A stretch of DNA of 64,000 bases from Erpobdella octoculata (lineage: Eukaryota; Annelida; Clitellata; Hirudinida; Erpobdellidae). The stretch lies in the NCBI GenBank assembly GCA_963978895.1, contig OZ022239.1, positions 36,498,830 through 36,562,829 on the forward strand, in the 5' to 3' direction. Positions 1 to 10,690 of the stretch are shown here, piece after piece (within the stretch, counting starts at the first letter, position 1; each line of letters opens with the position of its first letter). Below the pieces are notes generated by a model, which saw nothing but the letters and a program-made list of their open reading frames with translations, searched no databases and had not been told where the DNA came from. Both the position numbers and the translations under genes were made by a program.

Positions 1-1596
1 ATTCAAAAAGAAGCTCTTTCTATCATTTTTGGTCTCCAGAAATTTTATCAATTCTTGTACGGGCGTAGATTCATCCTGGTAACCGATCATAAACAACTCC
101 TCGCATTGTTTAGTCCGTCAAAAAGAACTCCGGTCCTGGCAGCAAATCGTCTAGCAAGATGGACCTTGACATTGAGCCAGTACAACTACTCAATTGAATA
201 TCGAAAGACCGGAGAACACGGAAATGCAGACGCCCTCAGTCGCCTACCAGCGTGCGAAGACGGAAAATTTGACTCGACAGAAGAAGATGCAGATGTTTCA
301 ACAGTTTGCGTTATTAACAGAATCAGCCAACAAATGTCCGATTCCAGACTGTTATCAAAAGAGTCAAGTAAAGATCCTGTTATCTCTACAGTGATACGAT
401 TTGTGAAAGACGGCTGGCCTCACAGAATCATGCAACCGGAATTAAAACTGTATGAGAAACTTTCTGATTCTCTTTCAACAGAAAGTGGTTGTCTACTCTT
501 TGGATCAAGAATCGTGATATCAAAGAAATTACGCTGCAAGATTTTAGAATTGTTACATACAAGACATTTCGGAATGCAAAGAATGAAGCGTTTAGCAATA
601 ACTTTAGTTTATTGGCCTCGAATTGAGTACGATATTGAAAATTTAAGTCGCTCATGTAGTTCTTGGGCTGAACAGCAAAGCAAGCCACCAAAGATGATGA
701 ATCACCCGTAGACGATTCCTGAAAAGCCTTGGGACAGAGTGCATCTGGATCACGCCATAAATTTTTTAGGAACCAATTGGCTGGTTATGGTAGATGCCTA
801 TTAAAAATACCCGTGTATACATCCGAAAAGTTCCATAACAGCAAAAACAACAACTCAGTTTTTGGATGAAGATTTCGCACATTTTGGTTTCTCCCACACT
901 TTGGTGACTGATAATGCTCCAACCTTTACTTCTGAAGAATTTCAGAATTGATGCAAATAAAGAGGCATCATTCATCTTTCTGGAGCTCCTTATCATCCTG
1001 CAACCAACGGGGCAGCTGAGCGATTGATACAAACTTTTAAAAAATCACTCACGAAGTCTGCACATCTTCTCCGAAGAGCTTTGCAAGATTTTCTTTTGCA
1101 ATATCGGAAAACGCCTTTGGAATCTGGATTTTCCCCAAGTGAACTCTTGAATGGACAACAAATCAAAAGCAAATTAGATTCTCTTTTGCCATGTCCTTCC
1201 TCCTTGCCTTGCTCGAGAGATGCAGGATAAACGAAGTCAAAGAACAAACAAAGAATCTTTCCAAATACAGCACAAGTACAAAATTGGAGATTTTTGTTAC
1301 GCTCTACACTGTGGTCCCAGACAGGGTAAACAACCAAGATGGATTCCTGCAGTCGTCAAGAAAATATTTGGAGCACGAAATATCCAAGTACGATTGTGCT
1401 CAAATGGGTCGATTTGGAAACGCCATGTAGAACAACTCCGCCCACGTTATGTTACACGTTACTCCACATCATCGAGTCTTGGAGACGACGCATTTGACAC
1501 CACGTCAACAAAGAGTCCAGCGACCACGTCAACGAAGAGTCCAGTGACCACGTCAACGAAGAGTCCAATCACGACGAAAAATCCGGCAACCGTGTC
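1..1596 (+). pseudogene. Gypsy RNase H-integrase remnant with stops and a frameshift
   Basis: Translates like the C-terminal third of the intact polyprotein (RNase H end, HHCC zinc region, DDE core, Thr/Ser/Pro tail) but is broken. An in-frame TAG replaces a Trp codon at about 709. Further stops lie near 803, 949 and 957. A four-base insertion near 1198-1201 shifts the frame. The tail holds only about three 8-residue SPATTSTK-type units, fewer than the intact copy. It cannot supply a functional integrase. Confidence 0.9.
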
Positions 1597-2677
1597 CCAC
1601 TGCATCCGCTGCAACAATGTCACATCTGAGCCGGCTTCTCTCCTCTACGGGGTACCACAGGGGTCCGTCCTTGGTCCGGTGCTGTTTCTTCTTTACACTG
1701 CTGATGTCATCGGTGTCGCCGCCAGACATGGGTTTTCGGCTCACTCTTATGCTGACGATCTTCAAATTCACAGTGACTCTCCTCAGATGTTATGCTCTGA
1801 TCTTGTGCTAAGAATGTCTGCCTGTATTGGCGAAATCAGCTCATGGATGACCAGTAATCGCTTGAAACTCAATCCATCAAAGACTGAGCTGATATGGCTG
1901 GGTTCATCTCGACGGCTGAGGCATTGTTTGATGGGGGATGTGGACATTGCTGGGGTTTCGGTCAGGCCTTCTGCGTCTGTTCGGGATCTTGGGGTGCTGG
2001 TTGACCGTGATCTGTCCATGGAGACACACATTTCCCATCTCAGCCGTACCTGTGTCTACCATCTTCGTCAGCTACGTGTCATCCGAAGAAGCCTCACTAC
2101 AGACTCTGCTCACTCCCTTGTAAGAGCACTGGTGCACAGCCGGGTCGACTATTGCAACGGGGTCCTGGCCGGTCTACCGCTGTTCCAGATCAACAGGCTT
2201 CAATCTGTTCTTCGGGCTGCTGCTCGTCCCGTGCTGCGATTGCCTGGCTGGGCCAGCGTTTCGGGTCTGATGCGGACGCGGCTTCATTGGCTTCCCTTTC
2301 CGGAGAGAATCCGTTTTAAACTATGCTCTATGGTTTATGGGTGCCTCCATGGCATGGCTCCTGTCTATCTTCAGAAGCTATGTGTTCCGGTCTCTCAACT
2401 CTTTGGTCGGTCTCATCTTCGATCGGCGGCGGCCGGCGATCTACTTGTCCCTCAGACGGAAACTGTGACGATTGGCAGGCGTGGTTTTTTTGTGGCTGGT
2501 CCTGTGGCCTGGAATAGCTTTCCCCCCGCTCTGAAGGATCCAACGATGCCTTTTAGTGTCTTTCGTGAACGGCTCAAGACATATTTGTTTTCTTCCACTT
2601 AATTGTGCAGTGCGCTTTTGTGGCTTTTATTTTGTAAAAAAGCGCTATATAAAAAACCTGTATAATAATAATAATAA
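1597..2677 (+). mobile_element. 5'-truncated L2/CR1-like LINE inserted in the Gypsy tail
   Basis: Begins inside the reverse transcriptase with GVPQGSVLGPVLF and the YADD catalytic box (SYADDLQIH). It continues through the C-terminal region typical of L2/CR1 LINEs (KLCSMVYGCLHGMAP, then an AGPVAWN motif and FRERLKTYLF). The 3' end is a GCGCTATATAAA tail followed by an (ATA)n run. The left junction follows GTGTC and the right junction is at AGGAAATC; about three target bases are missing and no clear target duplication is seen. It stays open in frame with the upstream Gypsy remnant. Clade assignment is from motifs only. Confidence 0.85.
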
Positions 2678-2925
2678 GAGGAAATCAAGCGACCAGTTTG
2701 CCAATGAGTTCTCCATCCAGTGCGACAACCGTACCAGGAGAAATTCTACCGACGGATCTGACAAGATCAGCAACGCAAGCGAATACTTCAGTTGAAACCG
2801 GACCACGACGTTCGGAGCGCCTGCGGTTGAAGAATTTAAGATTTTGACATGATTTTTTTTCTCGTTAGAAGACATTTTTACATTTAGTTTTCGCTTTTTA
2901 AAAGACTCAAAAGCTTGTGGGAAGG

Positions 2926-3096
2926 TGTTGTGACGAGACACTCCAGGTGTAGTCAGGTGCGCCTTCCAAGCTAGCTACCGAGTCGTTGCGAGAAAGTTCT
3001 GTTTAGTGTTTAGCGAGTTGCGCGGTATTTACATTACATGTTTCTTGTCATTTATATTGTGTTTTGAAAGAATAAAGTTTTCTGAAAGACACAACA
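2926..3096 (+). repeat. 3' LTR of the decayed Gypsy copy
   Basis: 171 bp, starts TGTTGTGACGAG and ends GACACAACA, alignable end to end with both LTRs of the intact element but with several substitutions. It contains the AATAAAG polyadenylation signal near the 3' end. Confidence 0.92.
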
Positions 3097-3800
3097 GCGC
3101 TGTTAAGCTGTGTGGCAGAAACATCAACATCATCTGTAGCGCTAATGTCTGTAGAATTTTGTAAGTGGATTAACTTGACGAATTTTTCCACATCCAACTG
3201 AGACCATTTCCTTGAGACTATCATTTTGTAGACAGGTGGTGGGCGGGAAATAACAGACACCCAGCGAAGAAGCCGATGATCGGAAAAGTCGACTGGTATG
3301 ACGTTCATGCTTTTGACGAATAGAGATCTTCGTGAGGCAACGACGTCGAGAGTACCTCCAAGTTCGTGAGTTGGTTGATGTACCCGAGGTGCGAAACCAT
3401 GTGATGATAGACATTTTATAATTGCTATTGTGGTAGGTTCCTTTTTGCGATCCAGTCTTATGTTAAAGTTCCCGACGATGAGAACATCTTTCAAGACAGA
3501 AACGCGCGACAGAAGATTATCAAGCTCACTAAAAACTAGTGATGTTATGGGGCCAGTTCTGTAGACAACCAGCGCTGGCATTTTCTCGTGAGTAGATTGA
3601 AGACTGACTGAAATAAATTCGAATGTTATGATTTTGGTGTCAAGAACGTAAGGCTGAAGACTGATGCCTAGAGCAGCGACAACTGCCACACCCCCATGGT
3701 TGACATTGAGCGACGCCGAGGCAGCAGCGCTTGGGTCACTTGGCCGCGGTCGGTGTATACTTGGACAAAACGTGTTGATTAAAATCTCTATAAGCTTCAA
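3097..3800 (-). pseudogene. LINE endonuclease (APE-type) remnant
   Basis: Reverse-strand reading gives a non-LTR endonuclease: HGGVAVV near the N-terminal side, VLIVGNFNIRLD (the Asn/Asp metal site), QPTHELGGTLDVV and SDHRLL, in the order expected for the exonuclease-endonuclease-phosphatase fold of L2/CR1/Jockey-type elements. No reverse transcriptase follows, because the Gypsy LTR at 3096 abuts the endonuclease. The apparent last codons running into the LTR are therefore not native. A solid family call, but the clade is uncertain. Confidence 0.8.
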
Positions 3801-4042
3801 GATTTAGCAGATTTAAATTATTCAATTATTCAATTCTTTAGAGATGAATGCGTTAACTTGATTATTTTCTTTATCAAACAAGCGACAAGCAAAACAAAAG
3901 GCAGTATTTTTGCTAATTGAATATTCAAGCCAAGGTTTTGAAAAATATCACAATGACTGAAACTGTCTTTTGAACTTATATGGACATAGTCAGCTGAAAT
4001 TAATTATCATGACCAGCAGCAGTGGCTATAGCCTGCCGAGAG

Positions 4043-4213
4043 TGTTGTGACGAGACACTCCAGGTGTAGTCAGGTGCGCCTTCCTAGCTAGCTACCGAGT
4101 TGTTGCGAGAAAGTTCTGTTGAGTGTTTTGCGAGTTGCGCGGTATTAATATTACATGTTTCTTGTTATTTATATTGTGTTTAGAACGAATAAAGTTTTCT
4201 GAAAGACACAACA
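4043..4213 (+). repeat. 5' LTR of intact Gypsy element
   Basis: 171 bp. Contains CTAGCTAGCTACCGAG in the U3-like part and AATAAAG 25 bases from the end, which would serve as the polyadenylation signal. No strong TATA box is seen in so short a U3. Confidence 0.95.
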
Positions 4214-4215
4214 AT

Positions 4216-4228
4216 TGGCGCAGTCGAC
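4216..4228 (+). promoter_or_regulatory. Primer-binding site (tRNA-Ser-like)
   Basis: TGGCGCAGTCGAC lies two bases after the LTR. Its complement matches a tRNA 3' end ending in GCGCCA, most like tRNA-Ser primers used by several insect Gypsy elements (recalled, not searched). The gag start codon follows with no spacer at all. Confidence 0.7.
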
Positions 4229-7200
4229 ATGTCTGAAGTTGATAAATTAATTAAATTGTTCGCTGAGCAAGAGAGATATCGCTCAGAACAAGAAAGACTT
4301 CGCGAAAAAGAACGAGCAGAACACATAAAACAAATGGAGAGGTTGATTTTGAGTTTACAACCATCGGCAACAAATATTCCCAGTTTCGAAGCTTTCGACC
4401 CTTTGAAAGAATTATGGAAAGATTACTGGGCAAGGTTTGAAACTTTCACTAGTGCTCATTCGATTCCTGGTCGAAAAATACCTCAAGTTTTCTTGACTAA
4501 TCAAACCTCGTCGACATACAAGTTTCTTGATACGTTAGCAAGTCAGCAAACACCGCCAAAGAAGGCGAATGACTTAACGATAGAAGAAATCGAAATGTTT
4601 ATGGGAAATCAATTTAACCCATCAAAGTTTGTCGTCCGAGAAAGGTACAAATTCTGGACCGCAATGAAACGAGAACCAGGTGAAACCATCAACCAGTTGG
4701 CGGCAAGAATTCGTCAAGCAGCGACAACTTGTGATTTTGCTTCTATCGAGAATCCACAAGACGAAGCAATGAGGACCAGATTTATCTGTTCCGTCAACAA
4801 TGAAGCAGTCCTCCGAGCTCTGTTCCGCATAAATGACGATGAGTTATCTTTTGCAAGAGCAATAGAGATAGCATGCGAAACCGAAGATGCAGCTCAAGTT
4901 GCAAAAGAAACCGTTTGCGAAAAAGCCCCATCACCTGAGAGAACGTCTCAGGTATTCAAAGTAGATCGAAGAAAGCAGAAGAAACATACGGAATATCATC
5001 AGCAGCACGCAACTGATAAAACGTCAAATGTTCCTAAAGAAAAGTGTCGACGTTGCGGTAAGAACAACCACACTTTTAAAGAATGTCGTTTTGCAAACTA
5101 CATATGCAATTTCTGTCAAAAGAAAGGACATCTGCAAGCTGTTTGTCTAAAAAAGAAAAGACAAGTTCAGTGTGTATTTGCAAAAGATGAATTCGTGAAA
5201 GAACACGTGTTCACCATGAAAGGACGAAATCCTTTGTTGCAACAGTTGACTCTCAACAGTCAACCCTTCAGTTTTCTCATTGATAGTGGTTCCAGAGACA
5301 ACTTTTGTTCACGAGCTGCATGGATCAAACTGGGGAAACCGAAGTTGCAGCTGAATGATAAAAGATATTGTTCAGCAACGGGAGATGACATCCCAACAAT
5401 GGGCACATTTGAAACAGAAGTAAAATTGAAAAACTCAGACATCCAAAGAAGAGTGTGGTTCAATGTCACAAAAACACATGATCTCAACCTACTGGGATTT
5501 GAGGCGATACGTGATATGAAGATTGACGTCACCGCATTGCTGTCAAAGAACTTCAGTTCCGTTCAACTTATAACGGAAACAACAGAAAACCACCTTCAAA
5601 ATGAATGTCAACTTTTGTGCTCTGAATACAGCGAATTGTTCGATCCACAACTGGGATGTCTTAAAGATGTCGAACTAGAAATAAAGTTCAAACCAGATTC
5701 GGAACCGATTTTCTGCAAGCCCCGGACAGTACCGTTTGCTATCCTGGAAGAATTGAACAGTGTCTATGATGCAGGAATTAGAAAAGGTATATGGATTCCA
5801 GCTCAGTTCAATCATTATGGAACCCCGGTAGTTCCAGTCAGAAAACGGATTCAACCGAATCAGAAAAAGGCAGGACTAAGAATCTGTGGAGACTACTCGG
5901 TAACGATCAACTCTCAACTTGAAACACATCGTTACCCAATGCCACTTCCAGAAGATCTGATGAGAAAATTAGGAGGAAGCTTTTGCTTCAGTAAGATCGA
6001 TCTCGCAGATGCATACCTCCAGATTAAACTGGCACCAGAAAGTCAAAGAAGACTAGCGTTGAGCACGCACAAAGGTGTACTTCTACAAACACGTCTACCT
6101 TTTGGCATCACTTCAGCTCCAGGTTATTTTCAAGAAATAATGGACAAATTAACGTGTGATCTACCAGGAGTAGCGGTGTACTTAGATGACATTCTAGTGA
6201 GTGGAACCACAGCTGACGAGCATCTGAGAAACCTACGGAATCTTCTTCAACGTTTACAAGAAAGAGGTTTAAAGTGCAATCAAAGGAAATGCGTTTTTGC
6301 TCAACCGTCAGTGGAATACTTGGGACATCGACTCACCAGAAACGGCATAGAAAAAGGAAAACATGTAGATGCAGTGACGAAGATGCCACCGCCAACAAAC
6401 GTTTCTTCTCTGCAATCGTTTCTGGGATCGGTACAGTTCTACGGAAAGTTCATCAAGAACCTTTCGACTTTAACCGAACCGTTAACTCGTCTCACAAAGA
6501 AAAACACACCATGGCAATGGGGCGTCAAGGAAAATGCAGTGTTCCAACATCTTAAAGATATTCTTACGAATGAAGTTAGTCTAGCTCATTTCGATCCTAC
6601 GGCTCCCTTAGGAATGTCATGCGATGCGTCGGAAGTAGGAATTGGAGCAGTGCTGTTCCACAGATATGACGATGGTTCTGAACGTCCTCTTTACAACGTG
6701 TCTAAAACATTGACAGACACACAACGACGCTACAGCCAGATTCAAAAAGATGCACAAAAAGAAGCACTTTCTATCATTTTTGGTCTGCAGAAATTTCATC
6801 AATTCTTGTACGGGCGTAGATTCATCCTGGTGACAGATCATAAACCACTCCTCGCATTGTTTGGTCCGTCAAAAAGAACTCCGGTCCTGGCAGCAAATCG
6901 TCTAGCAAGATGGGCCCTGACATTGAGCCAGTACAACTACTCAATTGAATATCGAAAAACCGGAGAACACGGAAATGCAGACGCTCTCAGTCGCCTACCA
7001 GCGTGCGAAGACGAAGAATTTGACTCGACAGAAGAAGATGCAGATGTTTCAACAGTTTGCGTTATTAACACAATCAGCCAACAAATGTCCGATTCCAGAC
7101 TGTTATCAAAAGAGTCAAGTAAAGATCCTGTTATCTCTACAGTGATACGATTTGTGAGAGACGGCTGGCCTCACAGAATCATGCAACCGGAATTAAAACT

Positions 7201-8563
7201 GTATGAGAAACTTTCTGATTCTCTTTCAACAGAAAGTGGTTGTCTACTCTTTGGAGCAAGAATCGTGATACCAAAGAAATTACGCGGCAAGATTTTAGAA
7301 TTATTACATACAGGACATTTCGGAATGCAAAGAATGAAGCGTTTAGCAAGAACTATAGTTTATTGGCCTCGAATTGACAACGATATTGAAAATTTAAGTC
7401 GTTCATGTAGTTCTTGTGCTGAACAGCAAAACAAGCCACCAAAGATGATGAATCACCCGTGGATGATTCCTGAAAAGCCTTGGGACAGAGTGCATCTAGA
7501 TCACGCCATAAATTTTTTTGGAACCAATTGGCTGGTTATAGTAGATGCCTATTCGAAATACCCGTGTATACATCCGACAAGTTCCATAACAGCAAAAACA
7601 ACAACTCAGTTTTTGGATGAAGATTTCGCACATTTTGGTTTCCCACACACTTTGGTGACTGATAATGCTCCAACCTTTACTTCTGAAGAATTTCAGAATT
7701 GGTGCAAAGAAAGAGGCATCATTCATCTTTCTGGAGCTCCTTATCATCCTGCAACCAACGGGGCAGCTGAGCGATTGATACAAACTTTTAAAAAATCACT
7801 CACGAAGTCTGCACATCCTCTCCGAAGAGCTTTGCAAGATTTTCTTTTGCAATATCGGAGAACGCCCTTGGAATCTGGATTTTCCCCAAGTGAACTCTTG
7901 AATGGACGACAAATCAGAAGCAAATTAGATTCTCTTTTGCCATGTCCTCCTTGCCTTGTTCGAGAGATGCAGGATAAACGAAATCAAAGAACAAACAAAG
8001 AATCTTTCCAAATACAACACAAGTACAAAATTGGAGATTTTTGTTACGCTCTACACTGTGGTCCCAGACAGGGTAAACAACCAAGATGGATTCCTGCAAT
8101 CGTCAACAAAATATTGGGAGCACGAAACATCCAAGTACGATTGTGCTCAAATGGGTCGATTTGGAAACGCCATGTGGAACAACTCCGCCCACGTTATGTT
8201 ACACGTTACTCCACATCATCGAGTCTTGGAGACGACGCATTTGACACCACGTCAGCGAGGAGTCCAGCGACAACGTCAACGAAGAGTCCAGCGACCACAT
8301 CAACGAAGAGTCCAGCGACCACGTCAACGAGGAGTCCAGCGACCACGTCAACGAAGAGTCCAATCATGACGAAAAGTCCGGCAACCGTGTCAACAGGAAA
8401 TCAAGCGACCAGTTTGCCAATGAGTTCTCCATCCAGTGCGACAGCCGTACCAGGAGAAATTCTACCGACGGATCTGACAAGATCAGCAACGCAAGCGAAT
8501 ACTTCAGTTGAAACCGGACCACGACGTTCGGAGCGCCTGCGGTTGAAGAATTTAAGATTTTGA
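4229..8563 (+). CDS. Gag-Pol polyprotein of a Gypsy retrotransposon
   Basis: 1444 residues in one frame with no gag/pol frameshift. A charged, coiled-coil-prone N-terminus (residues 1-45) is followed by a gag-like region. Two CX2CX4HX4C zinc knuckles lie at about 273-306. The aspartic protease motif is IDSGS (about 352). The reverse transcriptase has LPFGITSAPGYF and the YLDD site at 651-654. RNase H follows (CDASEVGIGAV about 797, TDHKPLL about 869), then the integrase HHCC zinc region (about 1025-1065) and the catalytic triad D1091, D1145, E1181 with D35E spacing. The tail is rich in Ser/Pro/Thr repeats and ends in basic residues. The start at 4229 is the first ATG after the primer-binding site. 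All key catalytic residues are present, so it looks functional on paper. Confidence 0.96.
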   Translation: MSEVDKLIKLFAEQERYRSEQERLREKERAEHIKQMERLILSLQPSATNIPSFEAFDPLKELWKDYWARFETFTSAHSIPGRKIPQVFLTNQTSSTYKFLDTLASQQTPPKKANDLTIEEIEMFMGNQFNPSKFVVRERYKFWTAMKREPGETINQLAARIRQAATTCDFASIENPQDEAMRTRFICSVNNEAVLRALFRINDDELSFARAIEIACETEDAAQVAKETVCEKAPSPERTSQVFKVDRRKQKKHTEYHQQHATDKTSNVPKEKCRRCGKNNHTFKECRFANYICNFCQKKGHLQAVCLKKKRQVQCVFAKDEFVKEHVFTMKGRNPLLQQLTLNSQPFSFLIDSGSRDNFCSRAAWIKLGKPKLQLNDKRYCSATGDDIPTMGTFETEVKLKNSDIQRRVWFNVTKTHDLNLLGFEAIRDMKIDVTALLSKNFSSVQLITETTENHLQNECQLLCSEYSELFDPQLGCLKDVELEIKFKPDSEPIFCKPRTVPFAILEELNSVYDAGIRKGIWIPAQFNHYGTPVVPVRKRIQPNQKKAGLRICGDYSVTINSQLETHRYPMPLPEDLMRKLGGSFCFSKIDLADAYLQIKLAPESQRRLALSTHKGVLLQTRLPFGITSAPGYFQEIMDKLTCDLPGVAVYLDDILVSGTTADEHLRNLRNLLQRLQERGLKCNQRKCVFAQPSVEYLGHRLTRNGIEKGKHVDAVTKMPPPTNVSSLQSFLGSVQFYGKFIKNLSTLTEPLTRLTKKNTPWQWGVKENAVFQHLKDILTNEVSLAHFDPTAPLGMSCDASEVGIGAVLFHRYDDGSERPLYNVSKTLTDTQRRYSQIQKDAQKEALSIIFGLQKFHQFLYGRRFILVTDHKPLLALFGPSKRTPVLAANRLARWALTLSQYNYSIEYRKTGEHGNADALSRLPACEDEEFDSTEEDADVSTVCVINTISQQMSDSRLLSKESSKDPVISTVIRFVRDGWPHRIMQPELKLYEKLSDSLSTESGCLLFGARIVIPKKLRGKILELLHTGHFGMQRMKRLARTIVYWPRIDNDIENLSRSCSSCAEQQNKPPKMMNHPWMIPEKPWDRVHLDHAINFFGTNWLVIVDAYSKYPCIHPTSSITAKTTTQFLDEDFAHFGFPHTLVTDNAPTFTSEEFQNWCKERGIIHLSGAPYHPATNGAAERLIQTFKKSLTKSAHPLRRALQDFLLQYRRTPLESGFSPSELLNGRQIRSKLDSLLPCPPCLVREMQDKRNQRTNKESFQIQHKYKIGDFCYALHCGPRQGKQPRWIPAIVNKILGARNIQVRLCSNGSIWKRHVEQLRPRYVTRYSTSSSLGDDAFDTTSARSPATTSTKSPATTSTKSPATTSTRSPATTSTKSPIMTKSPATVSTGNQATSLPMSSPSSATAVPGEILPTDLTRSATQANTSVETGPRRSERLRLKNLRF
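8254..8365 (+). repeat. 24-bp coding minisatellite in the Gypsy tail
   Basis: Tandem units encoding TTSTKSPA-type octapeptides (some with Arg for Lys), about five copies here against about three in the decayed copy at 1498-1575. The reading frame is kept, so copy number varies by whole octapeptides between family members. Confidence 0.85.
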
Positions 8564-8641
8564 CACGATTTTTTTTTTCGTTAGAAGACGTTTTTACATT
8601 TAGTTTTCGCTTTTGAAAAGACTCAAAAGCTTGTGGGAAGG

Positions 8642-8812
8642 TGTTGTGACGAGACACTCCAGGTGTAGTCAGGTGCGCCTTCCTAGCTAGCTACCGAGTT
8701 GTTGCGAGAAAGTTCTGTTGAGTGTTTTGCGAGTTGCGCGGTATTAATATTACATGTTTCTTGTTATTTATATTGTGTTTAGAAGGAATAAAGTTTTCTG
8801 AAAGACACAACA
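8642..8812 (+). repeat. 3' LTR of intact Gypsy element
   Basis: Same 171 bp as the 5' LTR apart from one visible base. Preceded by the polypurine tract at about 8630-8641 (GTGGGAAGG). Confidence 0.95.
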
Positions 8813-8817
8813 GAGAG

Positions 8818-10080
8818 TATAAGAACATTTAGCCTTATCATTCAGTATGTAAATAGTTTATTCTTCACTTCTGTCTGCGGGGGGGGGGGGGGGGTTAACT
8901 ATAACTTTCAGTGGAGTGGCACAAAATTTTTGTAGGGGCTTAGCTTGTGCTTTTATCTTCTATTGTGCTGGTTGCATTATGATAAACTATTTGCTATTCA
9001 TTATTATATTAATTATTCAAAACTAAAAATACATAATGAGAAAACATGGGTGACGAGTCTTTAAAACTTGTTGTTTCTGTTATCAAAAGTGGATAGTTAG
9101 TAAAAACAGCTTCATCTTCGTCTAAGACTTCTAGAAAAACTTTTGATTCTGCATTAAAAAAGATATAAACAAGTAAAGGAAAAAACGAGTTTTTTAACAC
9201 AAACTTTAATTTCAAATACACTCGATTTAGAAATATGAAAGATGTTCAAATTAAGTTTTTTTTTAATTGAATCATGTATTGTCAACCAATATAAAGATAT
9301 GTTGAAAGTTTCAGCTTAATAGCTAGTCAAAAAGCTGGTTAACTTTCACTTGCAAGATTTGTGTACAGAAAAGCCACACACACACACAAACAAAGATTGT
9401 AACCTAAATAAAAGTTTGTTAAAATGCTGCTACTCTTTAATGACCACTTCTGCATACACTGTTCTAGTTGCTCGGCTAACATTTCTCTCGTAAGGGGGTG
9501 CTGTAATTGAACTATCTCAAGGACAGAATGTCTGACTTTTGAAGCATTTGTATAAAAAACTGGCAGATACTCCAAGAAAAGATGCTGTCAAACAGAGGCG
9601 ATTGGTGATGGCCCCCCCAAGATTTTGTCAAAAAAAAATCTGTATTAGCTCACTCACGCTTGAGTATTTAGATTAGGGGAGATAAGGGCTATTTGATCTC
9701 TTTTGAGGTTTTTGGCGATAACAATCAAGCCGTTCAAAAAATCTACTTTTTTTAGTTACATAGAGGAACATCTCCTCTATGTATTCAATTCAGTTTGACA
9801 TTTTATAATGTAAGAGAACTATTGTTAAATTGAACTTTGATGCAAGCCCTGAAAAAATCAAAATGCCCCACATACGGGGCACTATGATTCCCCCATGAGG
9901 CACATTGATCCTATGTATAATTCAATACGATCCCACATCCAAAAAACACATGAAAACAGGTTCAATAGCTTTTATTAATACTATTAATCATTTAAGTTAA
10001 ATTCAACACAGGTTAGGAAAAATGGATAAATCTACTGCAAAGACCAAGTGACAACTGGCTCGAGCAGTCCCGCCATGCTG
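8818..10080. other. Non-coding AT-rich stretch with a poly-G run
   Basis: No gene seen. Holds an uninterrupted run of 16 G at 8879-8894, the interspersed repeat at 9165-9430, and a GGCCCCCCCAAG patch near 9609 like those found at hAT-type ends. The short open frames here have no recognisable protein features. Confidence 0.6.
9165..9430 (-). repeat. Interspersed repeat, inverted relative to 36970-37220
   Basis: The reverse complement aligns to 36970-37220, sharing AACTCGTTTTTT, CTTTTTGACAAGCTA-like and ATTGAATCATGTAT-like blocks and a CA/TG microsatellite. No coding content; class unknown. Confidence 0.65.
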
Positions 10081-10082
10081 AA

Positions 10083-10188
<106 letters not shown>

Positions 10189-10500
10189 TTGAGTTTTAAA
10201 AAATCTTCACCCCCAAGGTTTTGCTGAACTGCCGCCTCTGCTTTCAAATTTGTTGAAGACAACCCATCAAGGCAGATAGTGGCTATTCCGATAATTTGCT
10301 TTAACCATTTTAACCGTTTTTGACCTACGTTCCGGTGTTCCAAAATGAGCTTCTGTATTTTTGCTGACCATAAATTTTTTTTTAAATTATAAAACAAAAC
10401 CAAACTATTTTGTTCCAACTCAATCATGTAATTATAAATTTTTTTAAGGTGATGTTGAAGATGGTTTTTAAGATTAGTCAGATTCTTAGTTGCAACAAGT

Positions 10501-10690
10501 GCTGGTGGCAGAGCGGTAGAGCGTTCGCCTCTCGATCGTTAGGTCGGCAGTTCGAACCTCGCCGGCGTCACCAGCGTAACTCCCTTAAGCAAGGAGTTCA
10601 CTCGCATTGCTAAAAGGTTAGGCGCCTATAAATGGCTGCCTCTACAAGTACCCTTTCTCGCCTTCGAGCAAGACTTGTCTTGGAAAAGGA
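10501..10690 (+). mobile_element. tRNA-headed SINE, copy 1
   Basis: The first 75 bases fold like a tRNA: acceptor strands GCTGGTG (10501) and CACCAGC (to 10575) pair perfectly. The A-box lies in GGCAGAGCGGTAGAGCG and the B-box is GTTCGAACC. A shared body follows (TAACTCCCTTAAGCAAGGAG, then GGCGCCTATAAATGGCTGCC). Two other copies in the window share head and body, so this is a SINE rather than a working tRNA gene. This copy appears 3' truncated, with no ATT/ATA tail. Confidence 0.88.

Larger units (their letters stand above)
1..3096 (+). mobile_element. Decayed Gypsy LTR retrotransposon, 3' part, split by a LINE
   Basis: This is an older copy of the family that is complete at 4038-8817. It enters the window inside the RNase H region and runs through integrase, the Ser/Pro/Thr tail and a 3' LTR. 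The element is cut between 1596 and 2678 by a LINE. Near-identity with the intact copy is seen directly by aligning the two. The 5' part lies outside the window, so its target duplication cannot be tested; the five bases after its LTR are GCGCT (3097-3101). Confidence 0.93.
4038..8817 (+). mobile_element. Complete Gypsy LTR retrotransposon with GAGAG target duplication
   Basis: Structure, read directly: GAGAG duplication at 4038-4042 and 8813-8817; LTRs at 4043-4213 and 8642-8812 (171 bp each, TG...CA); primer-binding site two bases after the 5' LTR; one long gag-pol frame at 4229-8563; purine tract GTGGGAAGG just before the 3' LTR. By eye the LTRs differ at one base (AGAACGAAT against AGAAGGAAT). 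Together with an unbroken frame this suggests recent insertion and possible competence. The domain order PR-RT-RH-INT is that of Metaviridae (Ty3/Gypsy); a Mag-like lineage is my guess from the sequence style. Confidence 0.96.

Noticed and set aside
3048..3096. C-terminal extension of the LINE endonuclease frame
   Set aside because: These bases belong to the Gypsy LTR; the join is a chance read-through.
10501..10575. tRNA gene
   Set aside because: The acceptor stem is perfect, but the T-stem is poor and the same head plus a 3' body recurs at 41273 and 63191, so it is a SINE head.
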